A DNA stretch of 45,658 nucleotides from Variovorax sp. WDL1 (lineage in GTDB: Bacteria > Pseudomonadota > Gammaproteobacteria > Burkholderiales > Burkholderiaceae_C). This document shows positions 16,651 through 23,913 of the stretch, in pieces. How positions within the stretch are numbered: position 1 is the stretch's first letter; the number at the start of each line of letters is the position of its first letter. Location: NCBI RefSeq assembly GCF_001541225.1, contig NZ_LMTS01000271.1, positions 27,824 to 73,481 on the forward strand. Reading direction: 5' to 3'. The notes below the pieces were generated by a model that did no database searches, was not told the DNA's origin, and saw only the letters and a program-made list of their open reading frames with translations. The position numbers and the translations under genes were made by a program.

Positions 16651-17589
16651 TTACTTCCTGGCGCGGCTGCGCGCGGGCGTCTCCGCTGGCTCCTCGGCTT
16701 TTGATGCACGCCGGGCACCCTTGCGCTTGGCTCCCATTTCCTCGATGTTGTCGGCGGCTGCTGCGAGCTTGGCCGCTGGCGGTGCTTTTACTGGCGCCGC
16801 GGCCGCCGCGGGCTTGCGCTTCAGGCTGGCCATCAGCGCCTCGGTGAGGTCGATCACCTGGGCGCCGGCTTGCTCGTCCGTGTGCGCCGAGGCGACTACC
16901 TCCTTGCCGGCGATCTTCGCGTCGATCGCGGCCAAGATCCGCTTCTTTTCCTCGTCCTCGAACATGGTCGGGTCGTACGTGTCCTCAGAGATCTGGTCGA
17001 TGAGCTGAAGGGCCAGCTTCAGCTCCGCCGGCGTGGGCTGGACGTTCTCGATGTCGAGATCCGCGAGTGAGCGAACCTCGTTGGCGTACAGGAGCTGCTG
17101 AAGCACCAGGCCGTCCTCGGCGGCCCGAACCTGAACCACGTACTGCTTGCCCTTCCACGCCCACTTGGCCAGCGCGCATCGGCCGCTCTCGCGCATTGCC
17201 GCGCGCAGCAGGCTGTATGGCTTGGCGCCGCGCTTGTCGGGCGCCAGGAAGTAGGCCTTGTCGTAGTAGATCGGATCGACTTCCTTCTCGGGTATGAACG
17301 ACACGATCTCGATGACGTGGCTCGTGCCTTCCTCGAGCGCTTTCAGCTCCTCCGGCTGGAACAGCACGAACTGGTCCTTCTCAAACTCGTAGCCCTTGAC
17401 CATCTCGCTGCGCGGCACGACCGTCTTCATGTCCTTCTCGGACACGTACTGCTGCTTCACCCGGCTGCCATCCTTGGCCAGCATGTTGAAGCGAATGGTC
17501 TCGGACGACTCGGTCGCCGAGTAAAGCTTCACAGGGATCGAGACGAGCCCGAAGCTGAGGGAGAGCGATGCGATGGATCGTGCGGCCAT
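16651..17589 (-). CDS. ku: bacterial Ku, NHEJ DNA-end-binding protein
   Basis: A 312-residue homodimeric Ku that rings broken DNA ends and recruits LigD. The start is canonical (MAARSIASLSLSFGLVSIPV, then KLYSATESS). The core holds VKGYEFEKDQFVLFQPEEL, DPIYYDKAYFLAPDK and KPYSLLRAAMRESGRCALAK, all hallmarks of the family. The end of the core is followed by an Ala/Lys/Arg-rich tail (AKRKGARRASKAEEPAE, ARSRARK), the basic extension that in other bacterial Ku proteins helps DNA binding and threading. It is the first gene of a leftward set followed by the MerR/TPR gene. ligD is on the same strand about 2.6 kb further along. Confidence 0.95.
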   Translation of the reverse strand: MAARSIASLSLSFGLVSIPVKLYSATESSETIRFNMLAKDGSRVKQQYVSEKDMKTVVPRSEMVKGYEFEKDQFVLFQPEELKALEEGTSHVIEIVSFIPEKEVDPIYYDKAYFLAPDKRGAKPYSLLRAAMRESGRCALAKWAWKGKQYVVQVRAAEDGLVLQQLLYANEVRSLADLDIENVQPTPAELKLALQLIDQISEDTYDPTMFEDEEKKRILAAIDAKIAGKEVVASAHTDEQAGAQVIDLTEALMASLKRKPAAAAAPVKAPPAAKLAAAADNIEEMGAKRKGARRASKAEEPAETPARSRARK

Positions 17590-17767
17590 GGTTTCCCCGT
17601 CTCTGTGCGGCCAGGTCCGGCCGCTGGAAGGAGGAAACTTGCCACGTTTGGAGGCGCTACGGAAGAGGTGCGCGGCGTACGCGCGACGTCAGGATCTGCC
17701 GCTTGGCCGGAATACAGGGCGACGCCGACGCCAATGTCGTTAATCGGCAAGCAGCGTTCCGCTTTGG

Positions 17768-18139
17768 TCACCCACCGAGCGGTCGCAGCCCAGGAAGCGG
17801 TGCCAACCCGCCGCCGGGATAGGGCCGCATGGTGTCTGGATCCAGGCCTCGGTTGCGGTCGCGGTTCAGATCCTGACCGCCGCCCGGGCCGATGGACTGC
17901 CCGCCGCCGGGGCCGATCGACTGGCCCCCGCCAGGACCGATAGAGAGTCCGCCGCCAGGCCCTATCGACATCCCGCCGCCCGGGCCGATGGATTGACCAC
18001 CGCCGGGGCCGATGGAGTCACAGCCGCCCGGCCCGATCGATCCCGGTACGCAATTGCGCCAGGCCTGCGCCGATGCGCCGACCGAAAGAGCGGTGAGCGC
18101 GACCGCCATCGCAAAGTTTCCAACCCACGCACGCGCCAT
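17768..18139 (-). CDS. secreted glycine-rich protein with SIGPGGG octapeptide repeats
   Basis: A 123-residue protein with a signal peptide (MARAWVGNFAMAVALTALSV, GASA) and a mature N-terminus WRNCVPG. It then has seven tandem copies of S-I-G-P-G-G-G-x, with x being Q, M or L. The first copy ends in C-D and may pair with the earlier Cys. The end (NRDRNRGLDPDTMRPYPGGG) is Arg/Asp then Pro/Gly-rich. Similar short repeat proteins occur as hypothetical proteins in Burkholderiales; I know no assigned function. A periplasmic or surface location is likely. It sits about 180 bp upstream of ku on the same strand and is probably an independent gene. Confidence 0.75.
   Translation of the reverse strand: MARAWVGNFAMAVALTALSVGASAQAWRNCVPGSIGPGGCDSIGPGGGQSIGPGGGMSIGPGGGLSIGPGGGQSIGPGGGQSIGPGGGQDLNRDRNRGLDPDTMRPYPGGGLAPLPGLRPLGG
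17873..18040. repeat. seven in-frame 24-bp tandem repeats coding SIGPGGGx
   Basis: The repeat is within the secreted glycine-rich gene. Copies keep the amino acid sequence but vary at third positions (for example different Ser and Pro codons), so the array is old and held by selection on the protein rather than freshly expanded. Confidence 0.8.
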
Positions 18140-18326
18140 TCGTTCCCGCCGATAGAGCCTCGATGGTGCGCAGCATACGGGTTAGACGTCCATTAGTCAT
18201 CGCGCGGGCGCATGGGACACGCCGTCGCCAGAGCGCTTCCGAGCAGAACTTCACGATCACCGCCCGTTCGCGCTTTCCCAGCTCTGTCCTTGCGGGATCG
18301 TTCGTGCACTTGCTATTTTGTTCTGC

Positions 18327-19454
18327 ATGTATCTCGCATCTGACGAACTCGCCGTTCCATCCCTGGCATCGTTCCGCACCAGCGGCGCCTGCGCCACCAA
18401 GAACCTGTTTCCCGAGGCTGACGTCGCCATCCTGGTAGACGATGACGGCTTTCCCGATGCGCTGAGACCGAGCCTCCACGACAAGGCTGCCGCAAATGGC
18501 CAGGCCCGCGGCGACTCCATGCGTCACGAAGGGACCTTCCGGCCTCGCATCAAGCAAGTCTCGCTGCCGCGCACGAGTTCGAAGAGCCCTATCCCCAAGG
18601 GGCTACCCTTCATATCACCGGCGACCGCCGCTGCTCAGTTGGCGGCGTGGAAGGCAGAAGCGGCCCGGCAGGGATGCGGCGAGGTCGCAGGACGCAACGC
18701 ATGCCGCACCGTCATCAGCCTCTTCGACGCATCTGGCGTGCTCGCGCAACCCTGGGTCGACGCCGGCTACAACGTGATCACGTACGACTTGCAGACCGGG
18801 GGCGACATCAGCCAGTTCGACGCGGAGAACTTGCTTGAGCAGCACGGAAACGACGACGTCTGGGCCATCCTCGCTCAACCCCCCTGCACCGACTTCGCAA
18901 GCAGCGGCGCCCAATGGTGGAAAGAGAAGGACGAGGACGGCCGCACGGAGGCCAGCATCGAACTCGTGCGCCAGACGCTGCGCACGATCGAGCTGTTCCG
19001 GCCGCCGGTCTGGGTGATGGAGAACCCCGTGGGGCGTATCCGCGAGCAGAACAAGCTCCCTGCGCCCCTGCTGAAGTTCGACCCCTGGCACTTCGGCGAC
19101 AGCTATACAAAGCGCACCGAGCTGTACGGCAACTTCAACAACGAATTGCCGCTCGCACCGGTGGAGCCTATTGAGGGATCGAAGATGCACAGGCTGTCGA
19201 GCAGCGCAAAGTTCGAGCGCAGCCTGACGCCCGAGGGCTTCGCCTACGCCTTCTTCATGGCCAACAACGCGGAGTCGTTCGACCCGATCGAGCGCATGGC
19301 GCGCGAGTTCCCTGGCGTCAACGTGGCCCTCTTGCGCGCCGCCGCGGGCGCGGGCAACACCGAGGAGCAGATCCGCAACCAGATCGAAGATGCGTTCTAC
19401 GACTCGGATCTCGAATGGGTCCACGAGGTGTTGGAAGGCTTGGCCGTGGCCTGA
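18327..19454 (+). CDS. C5-cytosine DNA methyltransferase-like protein
   Basis: About 375 residues from ATG 18327. The SAM-binding motif I region reads TVISLFDASGVLAQPWVDAG with YNVITYDLQTGGDIS. The catalytic motif IV is AQPPCTDFASSGAQWW, with the nucleophile Cys after PP, and motif VI is PPVWVMENPVGRI. These are the core motifs of C5-MTases, of the short kind found in phages and mobile elements. Target-recognition and C-terminal motifs IX-X are not evident, although a conserved-looking end (LTPEGFAYAFFMANNA) is present. No cognate restriction enzyme lies beside it, so it is probably a solitary methylase. The start is uncertain: there is no ribosome binding site, the upstream 100 bp is AT-richer, and the first about 65 residues are atypical; ATG 18519 is an alternative. 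Confidence 0.75.
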   Translation: MYLASDELAVPSLASFRTSGACATKNLFPEADVAILVDDDGFPDALRPSLHDKAAANGQARGDSMRHEGTFRPRIKQVSLPRTSSKSPIPKGLPFISPATAAAQLAAWKAEAARQGCGEVAGRNACRTVISLFDASGVLAQPWVDAGYNVITYDLQTGGDISQFDAENLLEQHGNDDVWAILAQPPCTDFASSGAQWWKEKDEDGRTEASIELVRQTLRTIELFRPPVWVMENPVGRIREQNKLPAPLLKFDPWHFGDSYTKRTELYGNFNNELPLAPVEPIEGSKMHRLSSSAKFERSLTPEGFAYAFFMANNAESFDPIERMAREFPGVNVALLRAAAGAGNTEEQIRNQIEDAFYDSDLEWVHEVLEGLAVA

Positions 19455-19590
19455 CGTCGCCAGCCCGGTTCGACTAGGACGCTGGCACGCCAGCGCCTAA
19501 CAGTCCGTCCGGGCATCGGCCCCGGGGTCGCTAGGGCACAGGCAGGTGTGGCCCTCCGGCTGGCAAACTCGGGCCCGTGAGGTCCCTCAG

Positions 19591-20643
19591 ATGAACTCCC
19601 TACCGATCTTCGCCGGTGTTGATGCTACGGGCGCCATCCGCTTCGTGGGCGATGTACCACGTGGGGCCGAATGCGGCTGTCGCTGCGTCGCATGCGGCTC
19701 GGCCTTGGTGGCAAAGCGAGGCGATGTGCGCACGTGGCACTTCGCTCACGAAGCTAACCAGGAGCGCCCCGACTGCTTCGCAGGTGCGGTCAATCTGCTC
19801 CGAAGAATCGCAATCGAACGGCTCCAGCAACATGAGTTTCCCGCACTGCCGATCTACAGGTCGACCGTGACCACCCCTGCTCCGCTGCCGCAGTTGCAGG
19901 AGACGGTCACATGGGCAGTCGGGGAGGGAAAGGTTGAGATGTGGGAGCCGCGCCTCCCGCAGCATGCGCCGGTCGGGATCCTGCGCCTTTCAAGCGGGAC
20001 CGCTGTGCGCCTGTACGTCGAGGTGGATACGGCCTCGACAGCCAGCTTGAGGCCGTCGCCGCCAGATGAAGGCATCCTTCTCGTCAACGTCCCTCTGCCG
20101 CCAGACGGAGAGGCCCTGAAGGACCTGTCTTCAGCGGTCCAACACATCGACACCGCTGCGACGCTCCAGTGGATTCGGCTGCCAGATGCGAACGCCAAAA
20201 TCGCGGAGGTCACCGAACAGGTGAAAGAGCGTGCGAAGCGACTTCAGTACGAACGCGAACAGACGGCACGACCCCTGCAGTCGGCCGCTATGCAGCCCTT
20301 TTCACCAGGCACGCTGCCCGCCTCAGCTGAGGAGGTGGATCAATCCCCATGGGCTGCCTGGAGGAAGCCACGGTCGGCCTTCGTCTACTACGGACTCCAG
20401 GACGGCTCGGCCTGGGTCATGTTCACCCACGGGGACGGCCGTCACGTCATGGCGCCGTGGCCGAACCCCGAGGATGGCTGGGACGAGGCGCTGCCTGCGC
20501 GGCTCGGGGAGCCCGATCTTCAACTCGGCGTCTACGTGCTCAAGGACCAGACCCAAGCCATGCTCTACCTGGGGCGAATGCGCCCGAAGGTCCGGACCGC
20601 AAGCAACTGGGCGGAGCTTGTCGCCATTCGGTCATCCGCCTAG
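19591..20643 (+). CDS. CoiA-like competence/nuclease family protein
   Basis: About 350 residues from ATG 19591, which has a GAGG ribosome binding site. Near residues 25-60 the CoiA-type zinc ribbon is clear: ECGCRCVACGSALVAKRG followed by RTWHFAHEANQ, matching C-x-x-C-G..R-x-x-H-F-A-H. Then comes a helical segment (AVNLLRRIAIERLQQHEF). A strand-rich domain (VRLYVEVDTASTASLRP) sits where CoiA proteins have a nuclease-like fold, but the catalytic residues are not certain. The C-terminal 120 residues are not typical of CoiA. CoiA-like proteins occur in natural competence and widely in mobile elements. No other competence gene is present here. Confidence 0.7.
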   Translation: MNSLPIFAGVDATGAIRFVGDVPRGAECGCRCVACGSALVAKRGDVRTWHFAHEANQERPDCFAGAVNLLRRIAIERLQQHEFPALPIYRSTVTTPAPLPQLQETVTWAVGEGKVEMWEPRLPQHAPVGILRLSSGTAVRLYVEVDTASTASLRPSPPDEGILLVNVPLPPDGEALKDLSSAVQHIDTAATLQWIRLPDANAKIAEVTEQVKERAKRLQYEREQTARPLQSAAMQPFSPGTLPASAEEVDQSPWAAWRKPRSAFVYYGLQDGSAWVMFTHGDGRHVMAPWPNPEDGWDEALPARLGEPDLQLGVYVLKDQTQAMLYLGRMRPKVRTASNWAELVAIRSSA

Positions 20644-20776
20644 CGTCCACGCATCAAGCTCCCCAGAAACCTACGCGGAATCGAACTTCGGTCGATCGAG
20701 TTCAACGATCAGATCCTCTCTTTTGTGACCGGAACCACCGCAAAGCTACGCAATAGGCCCGGTGAATAATTGAGAG

Positions 20777-21421
20777 ATGCAATCCCCAACCACTTTCCTT
20801 GCAAGTACCCGATCGGCCGTCGCCAAGTTGTTAGAGGGGATCGATGACTATCGCCGGGCCTTCGGGAAGGGCATCGAGGGTTCTACGTTCGTCTCCGACG
20901 GATCGAGCATGGAAGATTTCGACGCTCGCTACCGGCAGTGGCGCCAGAACAATCCGGAGATTGTTGAGCGATCCATCGCCGCTCAGACGGAGTTCCATGG
21001 CGAGCGCTTCGCACGCGCGACGCTCGCCGGCGCAGTGCTTGAGCTCGCTTGCAAGGCGATCGAACTCTATTCCACGAATACGCGGACGCCCGAATCGGTC
21101 CGAGGGATCATCGGGGATAGCAAGACGGGCGCTAAGTTCGCGCTAGGCCGGGAGATCAGGGGCGTTCCAATCGGCCTCGTTATCTACGCCGCCCGCAACC
21201 AGCATGTGCATTACAACGACCCCGACCTCGGTCGGCTGAGTCGAGAGATCATCGATCAGATGGCGCGATACGGACATTCCGACGTGAAGTCGCCCGAACT
21301 GGACCTGGAGCGGCATCGTGGCGAGAGCCTTGCGAACAACATGATCTATCTGCTCGATTGGGTCGACTTGGCGCGCTACGAGCGGGACATGCGTGCGTTA
21401 CTCGATCCATCAGCGCCATAA
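20777..21421 (+). CDS. hypothetical protein with an RNxxxH (HEPN-like) motif, 214 aa
   Basis: The ATG at 20777 follows a weak GAGAG. The protein appears mostly helical (STRSAVAKLLEGIDDYRRAF, TLAGAVLELACKAIELYSTN). Its most telling feature is VIYAARNQHVHYND near residues 138-151, an R-N-x-x-x-H motif of the kind that marks HEPN ribonuclease domains (R-x4-6-H). HEPN proteins act as toxins or defence RNases, often with an MNT nucleotidyltransferase partner. An MNT gene lies about 4 kb away on the other strand, but a link is only a guess. The gene runs 173 bp into the 3' end of the convergent 21249-22142 gene. Confidence 0.65.
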   Translation: MQSPTTFLASTRSAVAKLLEGIDDYRRAFGKGIEGSTFVSDGSSMEDFDARYRQWRQNNPEIVERSIAAQTEFHGERFARATLAGAVLELACKAIELYSTNTRTPESVRGIIGDSKTGAKFALGREIRGVPIGLVIYAARNQHVHYNDPDLGRLSREIIDQMARYGHSDVKSPELDLERHRGESLANNMIYLLDWVDLARYERDMRALLDPSAP

Positions 21422-22142
21422 CCGACTCGTCGGCCTGCTTGTGCAGGCGTACGCGATCATTGATGACGCTCAGCATCTCATGCTCGCCGCAGACCATCGT
21501 GGCCCCGGAGCCCGGCCCGCCGTCGGTCATCTCGCCTGGGAAGCTGAGGTTCCAGTAGGGCCAGCCGACCGGCAGCACTTCGATGTTGTAGGCGTCGGCC
21601 AGCGCGAAGGCCGGGATGGCCATGGATTCGAGGAACTTGTGATCGGGTGAGGCGATGGGCACCAGGCGATGCGCCGTGACGGTGAAGGCGAAGCGCACCG
21701 GCACATCCAGATCCACCGTTCCAGCTCGAACCAGTGCGGTGAGGGTGGTCGGCGCGCTGCTGGTCCAGGCCGATGCCTGGTTGCCCATAAATGCGAACGC
21801 ATCACCGGACTCGCAGATCACGAAGAGCCGCTCGCACGGGCCCGGCGAAGCAGCATAGGCGCGGAGAAGCTCACCCATCAAAGGGTGCCGGCGCATGTCG
21901 ACGTACAGGCGTTGCGGCTGATAGCCGAATCGGTGCAGCGCAGCATGACTCGCGTCCTCAGGAGAGACTTCGCCGTCGACGCCCGCCAACCCGTTCAGCG
22001 CGTGAATGCACTGCCACAGCATGCGACCGACTTCCGTCAGCGGTTGCCCAGTGATCGCGGCGATCGCCGCGGGGATCGGCTGCACAGCGCCAGCCCGGTC
22101 CCGAATGATGGGGCTCAGCGTGCGTGTGGACGTCGTGGTCAT
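21249..22142 (-). CDS. hypothetical protein with a run-on C-terminus, 297 aa
   Basis: Residues 1-245 look genuine: IRDRAGAVQPIPAAIAAITG, RLFVICESGDAFAFMGNQAS, FAFTVTAHRLVPIASPDHKF. No family was recognised. The start overlaps the stop of the preceding gene as ATGA, so it is translationally coupled to the large split protein. After ESVMALMDRVTH (about 21400) the remaining 50 residues are Arg/Ser/Pro-rich and exactly antisense to the 20777 gene, so they are probably not authentic. One base over, the frame would end at once with GAG-TAA. A 1-bp indel near 21400 that removed the natural stop is a simple explanation. Confidence 0.65.
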   Translation of the reverse strand: MTTTSTRTLSPIIRDRAGAVQPIPAAIAAITGQPLTEVGRMLWQCIHALNGLAGVDGEVSPEDASHAALHRFGYQPQRLYVDMRRHPLMGELLRAYAASPGPCERLFVICESGDAFAFMGNQASAWTSSAPTTLTALVRAGTVDLDVPVRFAFTVTAHRLVPIASPDHKFLESMAIPAFALADAYNIEVLPVGWPYWNLSFPGEMTDGGPGSGATMVCGEHEMLSVINDRVRLHKQADESVMALMDRVTHACPARSAPSRPNRADRSCCSQGSRHDAAPGPVRATSRRNVRIAPSDR

Positions 22143-23842
22143 GCAGATTCCTTTGTCTGAAGATCAAGAGCAGCGATCAAGAGCGCTTTCTCGCCGTCCC
22201 AGGCGGCTGGATTCACGAGTACCTTCTCCGGCCTGTAGCTGTTTCCTTGCGCGACTTCCGGGCGGATGTCGTTCATCCAGAACGAGAGCGCCTCGTCGAT
22301 TGACCGTTCTACCCGTGTGAGGGTCGCGAAACTGTTGCTCGGCTTCGTTTCACGCACGTAGGACTGCGCCACCCGGATGCTGTCGTCTTCTATCCACGCC
22401 GCATCGAATGCGACGATGCTGTCGATGGACCGTCCGTCAACCGAGTCAAGGCCCGGATCGAAGGGGAGGGCGAGCGTCTTCCGGGCGTGCTCTTTGTTCT
22501 TATGGATGCCAGCGAAGGTGCGCGCAGTGGCCTCGCGCTGAGCCGCGTCGCCGAAGTGGTGGAGCCACTTGCAGGCCAGCGCACGAACGGCCACCACGCG
22601 CAGCGACTCGACCTGGCGCTCGCCGGTGTTGCGATTTCGAAGGCTGTACTTCGCATAGGCTGCAATCGGCACGCTGATCGTGACGGACGGGACAGTCTTC
22701 GACTTGGAATTCCACAGGCGATGCTTGAACTCACGGTGCATGAGCGGGAAGGCTTCCTCATCCACGCCCTGACCGGCCCCCTTGAACACCTCCGATAGCG
22801 TGGGCATGCCGCGCTCGACCATGTCCACGACGGACAACAGGTGGTCAACACGGAAAGGCTCGGGGTAGGCGTTGATCCAGGCGTCGAGCTCGGGCCAGCT
22901 CTTGATCTCGACTTCCTTGGCATCACCCTTCTCGCTGAGCCAGACGAACTTGCGGGAGGTCTCGTGCAGCTTGGGCTTCATCGAGATGCTCAGACGGCGC
23001 ACCCAGCGCCATTCCATGATGTCTTCGTTGCGCTCGGCGGCCGGAACCTCGACGTACAGCGCAAGGCGGTTCTTTCCCGTCAGGACGGCCCGTAGAGGCC
23101 GCAATCCGTGTTCGACGGCGTAAGCCTCCACCATTTCGACAAAGTCCGTCTCCGTGCGTCTGAGCGAATGGGCGAGGCTCAGGATCGTGTCGAAGGCCTT
23201 CTTCTCTCCCAGCGACGGCAGCGGCTTGCCGCGATTCGCGCAACGCCACGACCGCACGGCCTCGCCAACGAGGGAAGCGGCGCCGGCGGCATTGGCCAGC
23301 CCGGCGTCAACCACGGCCGCCTGCATCCATGCGCGGGCCGGCCCCTCGAGTTGCTCCTCGGCGCGGATTGCGACTGCTGCGCGCTTGAAAAGGCGCAGGA
23401 ACGCCACGCTATGCACGCGGGACGCACGGTTTTGGATGTACCACTCCAGGTCGTCCGCCGAGACCGCGTCCAAGCAAAGATAGCCGAAGCTCGATTCCGA
23501 TGCGAGCAGGTTGATGCGGGCGTTGAACTGGGGCCGCTTCACGTCGCGCCAAGTCTTCCGATTGACGGTGACCTCGATGCACAGATCCTTGCCGTCCTTG
23601 AAGACGATCTTGGTCTCGGAGTCCACGAGCGGCTCCGCGAGGCTTTCCTCCCAGTCCCGCGACGATCCGTAGTGGAGCTTCCTGCACGATGGGGCGGTCT
23701 TCGCCGTGAGCAGGTTCGGATAGAAGGCGAGCACGCGCGAACCGCTTTGCAGGTAGTCGTTGCGTGACTTGAGCCATTCGTGGAAGGGCGGGCGCGATTC
23801 GCCGATCAACGTTCCTTCCTCATCGTCGCCGATGAACCGCAT
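22139..23842 (-). CDS. C-terminal part of a large split protein of unknown function
   Basis: The frame is open from upstream of its first ATG (23842). The 30 codons before that ATG read as real protein (GLDHRLKLFGDWYAEAQG, GFISQGFQQRW) and continue directly from the end of the 23914-25260 frame after removal of 2 bp. Visible parts include KIVFKDGKDLCIEVTVNRKT, LWNSKSKTVPSVTISVPIAA and a helical end (SIDEALSFWMNDIRPEVAQG). There is no membrane segment or signal peptide. I do not recognise the family. The gene overlaps the 21249-22142 gene by 4 bp, so the two products probably work together. Confidence 0.7.
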   Translation of the reverse strand: MRFIGDDEEGTLIGESRPPFHEWLKSRNDYLQSGSRVLAFYPNLLTAKTAPSCRKLHYGSSRDWEESLAEPLVDSETKIVFKDGKDLCIEVTVNRKTWRDVKRPQFNARINLLASESSFGYLCLDAVSADDLEWYIQNRASRVHSVAFLRLFKRAAVAIRAEEQLEGPARAWMQAAVVDAGLANAAGAASLVGEAVRSWRCANRGKPLPSLGEKKAFDTILSLAHSLRRTETDFVEMVEAYAVEHGLRPLRAVLTGKNRLALYVEVPAAERNEDIMEWRWVRRLSISMKPKLHETSRKFVWLSEKGDAKEVEIKSWPELDAWINAYPEPFRVDHLLSVVDMVERGMPTLSEVFKGAGQGVDEEAFPLMHREFKHRLWNSKSKTVPSVTISVPIAAYAKYSLRNRNTGERQVESLRVVAVRALACKWLHHFGDAAQREATARTFAGIHKNKEHARKTLALPFDPGLDSVDGRSIDSIVAFDAAWIEDDSIRVAQSYVRETKPSNSFATLTRVERSIDEALSFWMNDIRPEVAQGNSYRPEKVLVNPAAWDGEKALLIAALDLQTKESA

Positions 23843-23913
23843 CCAGCGCTGCTGGAAGCCTTGCGAGATGAAGCCCAGGCCTTGGGCTTCGGCGTACCAG
23901 TCGCCGAAGAGCT

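Noticed and set aside
17873..18040. Regular repeat array considered as CRISPR
   Set aside because: The units are contiguous 24-bp in-frame coding repeats without spacers, and no cas genes are near.
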